The position numbers and the translations under genes are program-made. A stretch of 64,000 nucleotides of DNA from assembly GCA_964459465.1 (NCBI GenBank), contig CAYWLR010000010.1:49587-113586 (forward strand), given 5' to 3'. The notes under the pieces are model-generated. The model made no database searches, was not told the origin of the DNA, and saw only the letters and a program-made list of their open reading frames with translations. Below, piece by piece: positions 34,691 to 43,305 of this stretch; the stretch's first letter is position 1; the number at the start of each line of letters is the position of its first letter. The stretch comes from CALAMC01 sp964459465 (GTDB lineage: Bacteria; Zixibacteria; MSB-5A5; GN15; PGXB01).

Positions 34691-36823
34691 TTATCGCAAG
34701 TTATTCAATAATTCCCGAGCCGGAGCAAGCGACGGGTCCAGTTGCAGGGCTTTTTGCGCATATCTTCGGGCCGAGTCGGCCGGGTAGCCGAACCTCTGGA
34801 AGGCCGCGGCGAGGTTGAAATAAACCCGGGCGAAATTGCTGTCGGCGGTGATGGCCCGGCGGTACATCGTAATGGCCGGTTCGGCCTGCGACGTGGCATA
34901 ATAGACATTGCCCCAGTTGGTATAATCGACCGCCGACAATGTCCCTTTGCGGGCGGCTCTGTCAAACATCTCGTTGGCTTTATCGAACTGCCGTTGACGG
35001 GCATACAGGCCGCCCAGTTTGGTCAGGGCATCGATTCTCGTGGTATCGACAATCCACGCCTGTCGATAAGCCACTTCGGCCCGCAAATAATCCTGCCGCG
35101 CCAGATAGACGTCGCCCAGGTTAAGATGGGTCTGGTATAATTCCGGGTTTTTACCCAGCGCCCGCTGGTAGAATTTTTCGGCGTTTTCGAGGTCGTTCCG
35201 GCTTTCATGCACCAGGCCGATATTGTTGTAAGCGTCGGCAAAGCCGGGGTCATATCGGATGGCCTGGTGGAAATTCGACAGCGCCTCGTTCATTTTCCCG
35301 AGGCGGTATTGGACATAACCGAGGTTGTTCAGAGTCACGACCGATGAGGGATCGCCGTCGAGGGCTTTTATATATTCCTGCTCGGCTTTGACCAGATCAC
35401 CCTGACGGTCGTAAGTAAGGGCCAGGTTGAAATGAATCTGGGCGATGTTTTCGAAACCGATATCGAAATAGGTGCGGTTGCACAATATCAGAGCCGCCAG
35501 AAATATGATGGAGTATGCGGAAATTTTTCTGAAGTTCTTTTTCTTGTACAAATCCGCGAAGGCAAGGACGGCGGCGGCGGCGAAAAGAATTAAAAACGGT
35601 ATGACCGGCAGGCGATGCCGCGCCGTGACCAAAAACAGAACGACCGTGGGTAAATACCCGATGACGAATAGATATAATAATGTCAGTTTATTTCGTTCCT
35701 TCCAGGCATGCATCATGCCGACCAATGCCAATGGCATCAGTAGTCCGAACGGGAAATAGATAATAAAATGCCAGAGGAGCAGGGAATAAAGAGATGAGTA
35801 GTTTCGACTGAAATAGATATCGGTCTGATCCGAATTTTCAAAGCCAAGAAAAAAGTATACCGTTTTTTTAAACGTGTTTTCGATAAATTTACCAGGGTTG
35901 GAAACGATGAAAGCGAGAGCTTTTCGGGTCCAGAAGGAGGATTCCTCGGCGGCGGATAAAGTCTGACCGGACTGCTGTTCGGCGACATGGCGGCTGGCCG
36001 AAGTGAATTCCGTCCAGGGAAGAGATTCGTCGAGCTGAAGCTCGGGCATGAGCATGGTGAGGCCATCGGTGTCGGGGTTGTTGCCGATGTATAAATTCAC
36101 GCCGCCCTGCGATGAAATCAGGACGGGTTCTCCGGTGACAAAATAGTTGCGCAATGTGACCGACAATACCGGAATCATGACGCCGACCAGAAATATCAGA
36201 GCGCGAAATGCGGCCGGCCATGAACGGGGTCTGACGGCGGCCAGATAAATCCAGAGCATGAATAACGGGGCCAGAAGCAGAACATTGGGCCGGGCAATGG
36301 CGGCCAATCCCAGGACAAAACCGGCCAGCCACCAGTGTCGAAAGCGTTCGCTGTCCTTATAACAAAGTAAAAGATGCACGGCGAGGAGGTTTAGAAAGAC
36401 GAAAAGCACGGGAATCAGAAGCATCGCTTCATAAAACACCATGGTTCCGTACAGAGCGAACATAAATCCGGCAAGAATGGCGGCCTTTTTTGAAAAGAGA
36501 CTTTGACCTATTTTAAATACTAAAACCGCGGAACCGGCCCCGAATAGCATCTGCAATAATCGTGACCAGAATAAATCGCCGCCTGTTATTTTGAGCAATA
36601 AGGCGAGAAAATAGGGATACAGCGGGCCGCGAAAATAGGCGTCATTGCCCCAGAAATTGCCGCCGATGATTTCTTTGGCCCAATTAAGATGCCAGAGTTC
36701 ATCGACCATGGGGTAATAAAAAGCCGGATTGGATTTTGATTGAATCAGATATACCAACCGTATAAAGAAGGCCGCGAGGAAAATCACCAGCGGCCATTTG
36801 TGACGCTTAATCAATTCCAGCAT
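34691..36823 (-). CDS. GT39-like membrane glycosyltransferase with C-terminal TPR array
   Basis: 710 residues. About the first 470 residues hold ten or more transmembrane helices with the ArnT/PMT_2 pattern, including YYPMVDELWHLNWAKEIIGG and FRGPLYPYF in the first loop. The last about 240 residues are a run of six or so TPR units (AEQEYIKALDGDPSSVVTLN, ALSNFHQAIRYDPGFADAYN and others). The fusion suggests a lipid-linked sugar or protein glycosyltransferase tethered to partner proteins. It is 6 bases downstream of the OPT transporter gene and shares its transcript. Confidence 0.82.
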   Translation of the reverse strand: MLELIKRHKWPLVIFLAAFFIRLVYLIQSKSNPAFYYPMVDELWHLNWAKEIIGGNFWGNDAYFRGPLYPYFLALLLKITGGDLFWSRLLQMLFGAGSAVLVFKIGQSLFSKKAAILAGFMFALYGTMVFYEAMLLIPVLFVFLNLLAVHLLLCYKDSERFRHWWLAGFVLGLAAIARPNVLLLAPLFMLWIYLAAVRPRSWPAAFRALIFLVGVMIPVLSVTLRNYFVTGEPVLISSQGGVNLYIGNNPDTDGLTMLMPELQLDESLPWTEFTSASRHVAEQQSGQTLSAAEESSFWTRKALAFIVSNPGKFIENTFKKTVYFFLGFENSDQTDIYFSRNYSSLYSLLLWHFIIYFPFGLLMPLALVGMMHAWKERNKLTLLYLFVIGYLPTVVLFLVTARHRLPVIPFLILFAAAAVLAFADLYKKKNFRKISAYSIIFLAALILCNRTYFDIGFENIAQIHFNLALTYDRQGDLVKAEQEYIKALDGDPSSVVTLNNLGYVQYRLGKMNEALSNFHQAIRYDPGFADAYNNIGLVHESRNDLENAEKFYQRALGKNPELYQTHLNLGDVYLARQDYLRAEVAYRQAWIVDTTRIDALTKLGGLYARQRQFDKANEMFDRAARKGTLSAVDYTNWGNVYYATSQAEPAITMYRRAITADSNFARVYFNLAAAFQRFGYPADSARRYAQKALQLDPSLAPARELLNNLR

Positions 36824-36829
36824 GGCTTT

Positions 36830-38824
36830 TTAGCCGCCGTTTTTGGCCGACCCCCGCGCGAAGAAATACATCATAACCGCCAGGCCTAAAATAGTAATCA
36901 AAGACAGGTATGGCCCGAAGGCTCCCGTCAGGGACTGGGTCATCCCCTCATGGCTTTCGAAAAATTCGCGATATGATCCGGAGCCAAATCGATCGGAACC
37001 ATAGATGGTGAAAGCCGTCAAGACACCGACAAGGGCGTCACCGGCCACAATTCCCGATGCGAAAAGTATACCCATCTGTTCGCGGGCTTTTTTAATCACG
37101 GTGCTCACGGACGATTTTGACACAATCATGGCGACAATGGCCCCGAGCATGATGGGTGTTGAAAGCGACAGGGGCAGGTACAGCCCGATGGCAAACGGCA
37201 GCGATTGAATCCCCAAAAGTTCCACGGCGACGGCAATCATACAACCGACGATGATCGGAGTCCACGGGATATTGGCGTTCATGACGCCCTGTACCACGGT
37301 CGCCATGACATTGGCCTGGGGGGCCAGAACCGGGTTGGGGTGTTCCGGCGATTGCACGTAACCGAACGTCTCGCCCAGAATATACAGAGTGAAACCCATA
37401 ACCATGGCCGGGAAGAGCAGCCCGATGAATTCCATGAGCTGCATTTTTTTGGGCGTTCCTCCCAGCAGATATCCGGTTTTCAGGTCCTGGGCAATGTCAC
37501 CGGACATGCACACGGCGATGCATACGACCGCCCCGACCGACATGGCCGTGACCATGCCTTTGGTGCCGCTGACACCGAAGGCCAGCAGAACCATGCATGT
37601 CACCAGAAGGGTAGCGATGGTCATCCCGGACACGGGCGACGATGAGGACCCGACGATACCGACAATGCGGGCGGCGACGACGACAAAGAAAAAGCCGAAT
37701 AAAATAGCGAGCAATGCCCCCAGAAAATGAAGTTCGGTGCTGGGCAGGGCCCAGATGGCAATCGCGATTAAGATCGTCCCGATCAAAACGGCCGACATGG
37801 GCAGGTCACGGTCGGTACGGGGAATCTGGCTGTCGGGGACTTTGCCCTTGAAAATTTCTTTAAACCCGGCCGCGAACGAGTGGAAGATAACCGGTATTGA
37901 TTTGGCCAGGGAAACAAACCCGCCGACGGCCACCGCGCCGACGCCGAGGTATTTTATGAAACTATTGCGCAACTGCGCGGGGTCCATTTCGTTGAGCGGA
38001 ATTGTCCCTGGAGCGATAATTATTCCGGGAATTTGATCCCCGATAAAAGACAATAGCGGACCGATGCCCAGGTAACCCAGGACTGCGCCGGCCAGCATCA
38101 GGGCGGCGATTCGGGGGCCGATAATGTAGCCCACCCCGACCAGCACTGGGGTGGCATCCATGCCGATGGTCCCGCCTTTAAAGATGCCCTTAAAGTCATG
38201 CGAGGGTGTTTCCGACCATAGGCGACCCGTGTAGTAGAGCAGTTTATAAAGCGCCCCGATGAAGATACCGGTAAAAACGGTTTTAGCCTTTTTCCCGCCC
38301 TCATCGCCGGCGACAATGATTTCGGCACAGGCGGTGCCTTCGGGGAATTTCAATTTGCCGTGTTCTTTTTCCACGAGGTAGCGGCGCAGAGGAATCATAA
38401 GGAGAATGCCCAGTCCGCCGCCGAGCATAGACAGCCAGAAAATTTGCCATTTGGAAATGGCATGTTCATATCCCTGGGCGGCCAATTCGGCATTGGCGGC
38501 CCAGATAAAGAAAGCCGGAATAGTGAAAATTATACCGGCGGCAAGCGATTCGCCGGCCGACCCGATAGTCTGGACGATGTTGTTTTCCAGAACCGTGACT
38601 TTTTTGAAAAGAGCCCGAAGAACCGCCATCGATATGACCGCGGCCGGAATCGAGGCCGAGACGGTCATGCCGTATTTGACGCCGATATAGGCATTGGCCA
38701 CGCCGAAAACCACCGACAGGATGGACCCCAGCACGATGGCTTTGATTGTAATTTCGGCGATGGTTTCAGATGCGGGTATATACGGTTTGAAGGCGGGTAT
38801 GTCATTTTCATCGGTGTGCGCCAC
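36830..38824 (-). CDS. OPT-family oligopeptide transporter
   Basis: 664 residues, highly hydrophobic with roughly 14-16 helices. The family start YIGVKYGMTVSASIPAAVIS and TIGSAGESLAAGIIFTIPAF, plus KFPEGTACAEI and GSSSSPVSGMTIATLLV, are characteristic of bacterial OPT proteins. These are secondary transporters for oligopeptides or metal-chelate compounds at the inner membrane. Translation starts at GTG 38824 with GGGAG 6 bases upstream. Upstream is a candidate promoter on the minus strand. Confidence 0.9.
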   Translation of the reverse strand: MAHTDENDIPAFKPYIPASETIAEITIKAIVLGSILSVVFGVANAYIGVKYGMTVSASIPAAVISMAVLRALFKKVTVLENNIVQTIGSAGESLAAGIIFTIPAFFIWAANAELAAQGYEHAISKWQIFWLSMLGGGLGILLMIPLRRYLVEKEHGKLKFPEGTACAEIIVAGDEGGKKAKTVFTGIFIGALYKLLYYTGRLWSETPSHDFKGIFKGGTIGMDATPVLVGVGYIIGPRIAALMLAGAVLGYLGIGPLLSFIGDQIPGIIIAPGTIPLNEMDPAQLRNSFIKYLGVGAVAVGGFVSLAKSIPVIFHSFAAGFKEIFKGKVPDSQIPRTDRDLPMSAVLIGTILIAIAIWALPSTELHFLGALLAILFGFFFVVVAARIVGIVGSSSSPVSGMTIATLLVTCMVLLAFGVSGTKGMVTAMSVGAVVCIAVCMSGDIAQDLKTGYLLGGTPKKMQLMEFIGLLFPAMVMGFTLYILGETFGYVQSPEHPNPVLAPQANVMATVVQGVMNANIPWTPIIVGCMIAVAVELLGIQSLPFAIGLYLPLSLSTPIMLGAIVAMIVSKSSVSTVIKKAREQMGILFASGIVAGDALVGVLTAFTIYGSDRFGSGSYREFFESHEGMTQSLTGAFGPYLSLITILGLAVMMYFFARGSAKNGG

Positions 38825-38865
38825 AATATTCTCCCGACAAGATGTGTTAAGATTGCATTAACGCT

Positions 38866-38894
38866 AAACTATCCCCTTGACCGGGTGGTGTCAA
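38866..38894 (-). promoter_or_regulatory. Candidate sigma-70 promoter for OPT transporter operon
   Basis: On the minus strand: TTGACA (38889-38894), 17-base spacer, TAGTTT (38866-38871). The -10 is weak (3/6). The -35 overlaps a 6-bp dyad CTTGAC...GTCAAG, which could be an operator. Confidence 0.4.
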
Positions 38895-39160
38895 GACAAA
38901 TAAATTTTCTTATCAACTGAATGGACGGCTGCGGCTTTCAGAAAATATTGATATATTTTGAAGTATTTTATTCGTTATGGAACAAATGCTTTCCCGGAGT
39001 TTATAATTGAATGAATGGAGGAAAATTCGCCCGGTAAGGCCATTTGACATCGGAAGTGGAACCAAATCGCGGAATAAAATCATCGCCGAATGGTTACCGA
39101 ACAAGGTGGAATCGCGAACTTTCCGGTAAACGCAATTGTTAAACAAGCAGGAAATATTTC

Positions 39161-39189
39161 TTGACAGAAAAATTGATGGCGCGTATTAT
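39161..39189 (+). promoter_or_regulatory. Strong sigma-70-type promoter for the secreted protein gene
   Basis: TTGACA (39161-39166), exactly 17 bases, TATTAT (39184-39189). It is among the closest matches to consensus in the window. Predicted start is near 39196, giving a leader of about 150 bases. Confidence 0.65.
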
Positions 39190-39271
39190 TATTGTAGATG
39201 ACGATCCTCACTCATTTTCACTGCCATATTGCGTTTTGTGGGTAAAAAATCGTATTGCGGATAGGAAACGT

Positions 39272-39306
39272 CTGCCGAGCTACATGGAACGTTAGCCTTG
39301 AGGCAG
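39272..39306 (+). ncRNA. Structured 5' leader element of the secreted protein gene
   Basis: CTGCC (39272-39276) pairs with GGCAG (39302-39306), and inside GCTA (39279-39282) pairs with TAGC (39293-39296). The segment also contains two similar blocks, GGAAACGTCTGCC and GGAACGTTAGCC. No known riboswitch core was recognised. It lies 40 bases upstream of the start codon. Confidence 0.35.
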
Positions 39307-39347
39307 AAAAAGGATTAACTTTTAACCCTTAACGGGGGTGAGTGCTA

Positions 39348-40154
39348 ATGAGAAAAATGAGCATCATCGCAGTCGGACTGATGTTTCTCTTTTCGTCGGC
39401 GTTTGCGGCGGAGGTGAGCAAAGTGGCGGTAGGAGAAGCCGACGTCCAGAACGAAGTTGTGGTCGTTCCCATCATGCTCGACAACGTGACTGCGATGGCC
39501 GGCATGGAATTGCCATTGGAGTATTCGGAAGGCGCCGTGTTGAATGAGGTGACTTTCGAAGGGACCCGTTCGGAGGGCTTCGACCTGAAAGTGGCGAAAA
39601 TCGACGCCGAAAACAACCGTGTGGTTATCGCGCTGATTCCCATGGTTTACGGCGAAAAAAGCCAACTGGAAGCCGGGTCGGGTGTTATCGCCAACATGCA
39701 TTTTACCGTGGCTGATCCGGAACTGAAGCAATTGGAAATCGTTCCGGTCGAAGATATGCCCAACCACTCCTTAATGTTCGTCCAATCCACTCAATCGGAA
39801 CTAATTGCGTCGAAACCGGAATTCGACGACATCAAAATCGAGCTGGTGACTTCGGGTAGCCCGGCTGTCCCGCTCGCTTTTGCGCTTCATCAGAATTATC
39901 CGAATCCTTTCAACCCGACGACGGTTGTGATGTATGATTTGGATGTGGCAAGCCATGTAAACCTGGAAATTTTCAACGTCCTCGGTCAGAAAGTATCGAC
40001 CCTGGTCGATGAATTTCAACAGGAAGGCCATCATGCGGTTCAATGGGGTGGAAATGATGACAGCGGTGCCCCAGTAGCCACCGGTGTCTATTTCTATCGC
40101 ATCAACGCCGGAACCGGCAAAGTCGAAACAAAAAAGATGATGTTGCTGAAGTAA
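39348..40154 (+). CDS. Secreted cohesin-like protein with type IX-like C-terminal sorting domain
   Basis: 268 residues from ATG 39348, with GGTGAG just upstream; GTG 39342 is in frame but less likely. A signal peptide (KMSIIAVGLMFLFSSAFA) is cleaved before AEV. Residues about 22-150 form a beta-rich domain resembling cohesin folds (VVPIMLDNVTAMAGMELPLE, GVIANMHFTV). The C-terminal about 90 residues are a FlgD-Ig/T9SS type A sorting domain: QNYPNPFNPTTVVMYDL, IFNVLGQKVSTLVD, ATGVYFYRI and a KKMMLLK end. It is presumably exported to the cell surface. A cohesin-like domain could bind the dockerin-like proteins of this organism, one of which is encoded at 48.6-50.1 kb; that is inference. Confidence 0.82.
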   Translation: MRKMSIIAVGLMFLFSSAFAAEVSKVAVGEADVQNEVVVVPIMLDNVTAMAGMELPLEYSEGAVLNEVTFEGTRSEGFDLKVAKIDAENNRVVIALIPMVYGEKSQLEAGSGVIANMHFTVADPELKQLEIVPVEDMPNHSLMFVQSTQSELIASKPEFDDIKIELVTSGSPAVPLAFALHQNYPNPFNPTTVVMYDLDVASHVNLEIFNVLGQKVSTLVDEFQQEGHHAVQWGGNDDSGAPVATGVYFYRINAGTGKVETKKMMLLK

Positions 40155-40187
40155 TTGTAAAAGATTATACCCTGTAGGCAAGTGAGG

Positions 40188-40218
40188 ACCCCTCTTTGGC
40201 GATAAAGAGGGGTTTTTT
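40188..40218 (+). terminator. Intrinsic terminator of the secreted protein gene
   Basis: A 10-bp perfect stem (ACCCCTCTTT, 40188-40197, with 40204-40213), 6-base loop and a T-run, 33 bases after the stop codon. With the promoter at 39161 it defines a single-gene transcript. Confidence 0.93.
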
Positions 40219-40567
40219 ATGCGGCAGGTTTTGCGCATAAGTAACATGTTGATAATTGGCGACTTATAATTTCGTGGTTGAATTATGGCGGGTGTCGTGG
40301 CGCAGGATATGCGATTCGGACTATTTATGGGATAAACATGGTTCCGGATATTATTCTGTAACTTATACAATGGCATAGTATTAGAACAAGTTTTAAGATT
40401 CTGGCATGGCATTTGTGTTAAATAATCATCGGTCAGCTAAGAGGTTACATATACAGGGATACACCTGTGTTTGCCGGAGAAGTCATGAAGAGCAACTTGT
40501 GTTAGAGTTACTTGGTTACATTGACTGAGGTAAGATGGGTTCCTGAAAGGATGTCGGGAACCCATTT
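40219..40567. other. Intergenic region with candidate small RNA
   Basis: About 350 bases between the terminator at 40218 and the stop of the PP-loop gene. No ORF is credible. A second terminator-like hairpin at 40535-40569 points to a plus-strand transcript starting inside this region (separate entries). Confidence 0.6.
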
Positions 40568-40569
40568 TT
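40425..40569 (+). ncRNA. Candidate small RNA ending in an intrinsic terminator
   Basis: The plus-strand transcript of the upstream gene already stops at 40218, yet an intrinsic terminator with its T-run on the plus strand stands at 40535-40569, with no protein gene between. Inside are a 5-bp hairpin (ACAGG/CCTGT) and two copies of GGTTACAT. Upstream, TGGCAT-N5-TTGTG (40402-40417) resembles a sigma-54 element but has GT where GC is expected. The 5' end given is approximate. Confidence 0.35.
40535..40569 (+). terminator. Orphan intrinsic terminator
   Basis: ATGGGTTCC (40535-40543) pairs with GGAACCCAT (40557-40565) around a 13-base loop, followed by TTTTT on the plus strand. On the minus strand the hairpin is just past the PP-loop gene stop but is not followed by T residues. 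Confidence 0.6.
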
Positions 40570-41584
40570 ATTTAAGCTGAAATTGAGAGTAATATTCCAT
40601 GTCGGCGGGTCGAACCCTGAATTTGCGACCGTCGCCTTCGTTGATAACGCTTATCTCCACATCGGCATCATTCTTATTGTCGCAATAGCGGGCCGTCAAT
40701 GCCGCCGCTTCCGGCAGCCGGCCATCGCCGTTGGTGCTGATATAAAGCCCGATGGGCGAGCCAATATCGAGGGCTTCCAGCAGAATATGCTCCGGTTTGG
40801 CGTATTGCAGTATTTTGTCATTTTCGTGCTCGCGCCGGCCAATGATGATTTTGGTGTTTTCATCCAGACGGAAATGCCGTCCCACGCGCAACAAATTCAA
40901 ATCATTGAAGTCGATCCGGTCGGAATGCCGCATCAAATCTCGTAATCGGTTGGAATAAGAGATATCGGTTAAAAGACAGCCCGCCGCCGGCGAGGGGTAA
41001 TCCTCGAGCCCGAATTTTTCGGCCAGGGCAATCTGTGGTTTGCGCGAGCGTCCGTTGAAATTGCCCAATAATTCGCGTTTCACCAGGCCGTTGATTTCCG
41101 GGACGGTTGGGTCGAGAAGTTTGGCACACAGCGGCCGCAAAAGCAAACCTTCCAGGCCGCTGTCGCGCTCCACGGCGCGCATCATCCCCCGATGCTGGGA
41201 TTTGGGCCGTTGTCCCAGCACTTCACCGGTTATAACGAAGTCGGCGCCCACAATGCGCATGTACTCTTTGGCTTCTTTGAGCATCAAAATCCGGCAATCG
41301 ACGCACGGATTCATATTCCGGCCGTAACCGTATTTGGGTTTTTGCACGATCTTAATGAACTGCTCTCCGAGATGCACCAGCCGGACGTTGAATTTGAATT
41401 TTTCCGCGACCGGGTAGGGGTCGGCACTGCAACTGGAGCGGTCTTTGATGTCACAGCCGAAATGGGTCAAGAAAGTCAACGCCGTCACTTCGATGTTCTG
41501 CTGGAGCATCATAAGTATCGCCAGCGCCGAATCGAGGCCGCCGGAAAACAGGGCTATGGCATGAGGTCGTTTATTATCTGTCAT
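40568..41584 (-). CDS. PP-loop ATPase, MnmA-like tRNA-thiolation family with NFACT-R-like C-terminus
   Basis: 338 residues. The N-terminus has the PP-loop IALFSGGLDSALAILMML used to adenylate tRNA uridines. Conserved cysteines lie in NPCVDCRILMLKEA and SPAAGCLLT, the pair of positions that handle sulfur in MnmA-type enzymes. GADFVITGEVLGQRPKSQ fits the nucleotide-binding half. After about residue 220, HFRLDENTKIIIGRREHEND resembles the NFACT-R (DUF814) motif found in RQC-related proteins. The protein is probably a tRNA-modifying thiolase of an uncommon group. It is not MnmA itself because length and C-terminus differ. It is divergent from the mla operon, with a 14-bp palindrome between them. 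Confidence 0.72.
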   Translation of the reverse strand: MTDNKRPHAIALFSGGLDSALAILMMLQQNIEVTALTFLTHFGCDIKDRSSCSADPYPVAEKFKFNVRLVHLGEQFIKIVQKPKYGYGRNMNPCVDCRILMLKEAKEYMRIVGADFVITGEVLGQRPKSQHRGMMRAVERDSGLEGLLLRPLCAKLLDPTVPEINGLVKRELLGNFNGRSRKPQIALAEKFGLEDYPSPAAGCLLTDISYSNRLRDLMRHSDRIDFNDLNLLRVGRHFRLDENTKIIIGRREHENDKILQYAKPEHILLEALDIGSPIGLYISTNGDGRLPEAAALTARYCDNKNDADVEISVINEGDGRKFRVRPADMEYYSQFQLK

Positions 41585-41605
41585 AATTCGTAATTCTATC
41601 GCAAA

Positions 41606-41619
41606 ATGAGTATACTCAT
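41606..41619. promoter_or_regulatory. Perfect 14-bp palindrome in divergent promoter region
   Basis: ATGAGTATACTCAT reads the same on both strands, 22 bases upstream of the PP-loop start and 72 bases before the mla promoter. Its symmetry suits a dimeric regulator, but only one copy is present. Confidence 0.35.
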
Positions 41620-41690
41620 ATAACGTAATTCAGGAAACAATATTTGTCCATTTTTATGATAAAGATCGTCGGGAAGGCTTAATTTGTGGC

Positions 41691-41719
41691 TTGACTTTGG
41701 CATTTCCGGTTTCTACCAT
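41691..41719 (+). promoter_or_regulatory. Candidate sigma-70 promoter for mlaEFD operon
   Basis: TTGACT (41691-41696), 17-base spacer, TACCAT (41714-41719), predicted start near 41726. This places the in-frame TTG at 41684 upstream of the transcript and supports ATG 41759 for mlaE. Confidence 0.5.
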
Positions 41720-41758
41720 AAAGATTACTTATTTGAATATAGAGGATTCGGACATTCC

Positions 41759-42529
41759 ATGATCGAACGACTTAAACGATTCGCTCTTCAGTCGCAGGAG
41801 TTGTTTTTCTTTTCGATTAAGGCCATGCGGGCCACGGTTGGGCGTCCCATTTACCCGGTCGAGACGCTGGAGCAGATGTATATTGTCGGGATCGGCTCGC
41901 TTTTTCTCATTATCCTGACGGGAATTTCTGCAGGACAGGCTATGGCCGTGCAGTTTTCCAACGAGTTGGCCGAATTCGGCAGTAAATCATATCTGGGACG
42001 GGTGATGGCCATTGCCATAATTCGCGAATTGGGACCCGTGCTAACGGGTCTGATGGTGGCCGCGCGGGTGGCTGCCGGAATCACCGCCGAGATCGGCTCG
42101 ATGAAATCCTCCAACCAGATCGATGCCCTGATTGCGTTCGGCATCGATCCCATGCGTAAACTGGTGGCGCCGCGAATTATTGCCCTGGTCATAATGGTCC
42201 CGGCGTTGACCGTCGTTTGCGATTTTATCGCATTATTGGGTGGCTGGCTGGTGGCGGTATTTATCGCCAATCTGACTTCGACCACTTATCTGGCGGCCGT
42301 AAAAGAGCGTCTCATTTTCGGCAATATTTTTATCGGGCTGGTCAAGCCGGTAATTTTCTCGTTTATCATTGCCTTCATCGCCTGCTATAAAGGTTTTTCA
42401 TCCGAAGGCGGGACCAAAGGGGTTGGACGGGCCACGACCGAATCGGTTATGCTGGCCTCCATCACGGTTTTGATAAGCAATTTTTTTATTACCAAGGTGG
42501 TCTGGTCGTTTATTAAAGGTTATTTATGA
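41759..42529 (+). CDS. mlaE: MlaE-family ABC permease (phospholipid transport)
   Basis: 256 residues from ATG 41759, the usual MlaE length; a TTG at 41684 lies before the predicted promoter. Five to six hydrophobic segments and the family blocks GISAGQAMAVQF, IRELGPVLTGLMVAARVAA, AEIGSMKSSNQIDALIAFGI and CYKGFSSEGGTKGVGRATTE are clear. It is the inner-membrane permease of the Mla system that moves phospholipids between the inner and outer membranes. The stop overlaps the mlaF start (ATGA), and an MCE protein follows, so the operon is mlaE-mlaF-mlaD. Confidence 0.93.
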   Translation: MIERLKRFALQSQELFFFSIKAMRATVGRPIYPVETLEQMYIVGIGSLFLIILTGISAGQAMAVQFSNELAEFGSKSYLGRVMAIAIIRELGPVLTGLMVAARVAAGITAEIGSMKSSNQIDALIAFGIDPMRKLVAPRIIALVIMVPALTVVCDFIALLGGWLVAVFIANLTSTTYLAAVKERLIFGNIFIGLVKPVIFSFIIAFIACYKGFSSEGGTKGVGRATTESVMLASITVLISNFFITKVVWSFIKGYL

Positions 42530-43293
42530 TCCGGTTTGAAAACGTCAGTTTCGGTTACGGGGAGAAGGAAGTTTTAAGCGGGGTTTCGTTTGAAATCCCC
42601 AACGGTGAGTCCCGTATAATTATGGGTCATTCCGGGTCGGGAAAATCGACAATACTGCGGCTGATACTCGGCCTTAATTGTCCCCATTCGGGCCGGATAA
42701 TCGTCGACGATGAAAACATCTGTGGTATGGCCGAACGTAAAATGCGTGAAATCCGAAAAAGAATCGGCATGGTTTTTCAGGATGGGGCGCTGTTCGATTC
42801 GATGACGGTCGGCGAAAATGTCGGCTTTTATCTGCTGGAACATACGAAGATGCCTTTGGAAGAAATCGAGGAAAAAGTCCGCGAGATGCTTGGTTTTGTC
42901 GGACTAACCGAGGAGATAATAGACAGACTGCCGGATGAGCTATCGGGCGGGATGCAGCGGCGGGTTGCTATCAGCCGTGCCCTGCTTTCAACCAATCCCA
43001 AAATCATGCTGTACGATGAACCGACCACGGGACTCGACCCGGAGATGACCCGCAATGTGATAACCCTGATAAACCGTCTTTCCGAGGTCAAGAAGGTTTC
43101 ATCGATCGTGGTTACTCATCAGATCGCCGACGCGCTTGAAGTGGCGGATAAATTTATCATTATAGATGAAGGTAGGGTGGTTTTTGACGGCAATATCATT
43201 GAGTTGCGGGAATCATCGGACGAGCGGGTGGTAAATTTCCTGCAGCCGTTTCGGGATTCTATTGCCAATATCCATAAGATTGATTTTATATAA
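42526..43293 (+). CDS. mlaF: MlaF-family ABC ATPase
   Basis: 255 residues. Walker A is MGHSGSGKSTILRLILG, the Q-loop lies in GMVFQDGALFDSMTVGENV, the signature is ELSGGMQRRVAISRAL, Walker B is KIMLYDEPTTGLDPE and the switch His is in VVTHQ. It powers the MlaE permease. It overlaps mlaE by four bases and is followed by the MCE protein gene after 12 bases, as in standard Mla loci. The E. coli mlaB/mlaC partners are absent from this window. Confidence 0.95.
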   Translation: MIRFENVSFGYGEKEVLSGVSFEIPNGESRIIMGHSGSGKSTILRLILGLNCPHSGRIIVDDENICGMAERKMREIRKRIGMVFQDGALFDSMTVGENVGFYLLEHTKMPLEEIEEKVREMLGFVGLTEEIIDRLPDELSGGMQRRVAISRALLSTNPKIMLYDEPTTGLDPEMTRNVITLINRLSEVKKVSSIVVTHQIADALEVADKFIIIDEGRVVFDGNIIELRESSDERVVNFLQPFRDSIANIHKIDFI

Positions 43294-43305
43294 GTCGAGG
43301 ATAGC

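Larger units (their letters stand above)
38825..39347. other. Divergent intergenic region between OPT transporter and secreted protein
   Basis: About 520 bases with no convincing gene; a 77-codon frame on the minus strand (38913-39146) has no family character or good ribosome site. The left end holds a minus-strand promoter for the transporter. The right half holds a strong plus-strand promoter (39161-39189) and a leader with a stem-loop (39272-39306). Confidence 0.7.

Noticed and set aside
38913..39146. 77-codon minus-strand frame in the OPT/secreted-protein gap
   Set aside because: No ribosome site, no family signal, and it ends in an AT-rich promoter region.
40402..40417. TGGCAT-N5-TTGTG as a firm sigma-54 promoter
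   Set aside because: The essential GC of the -12 box is GT, so it is mentioned only as weak support for a small RNA.
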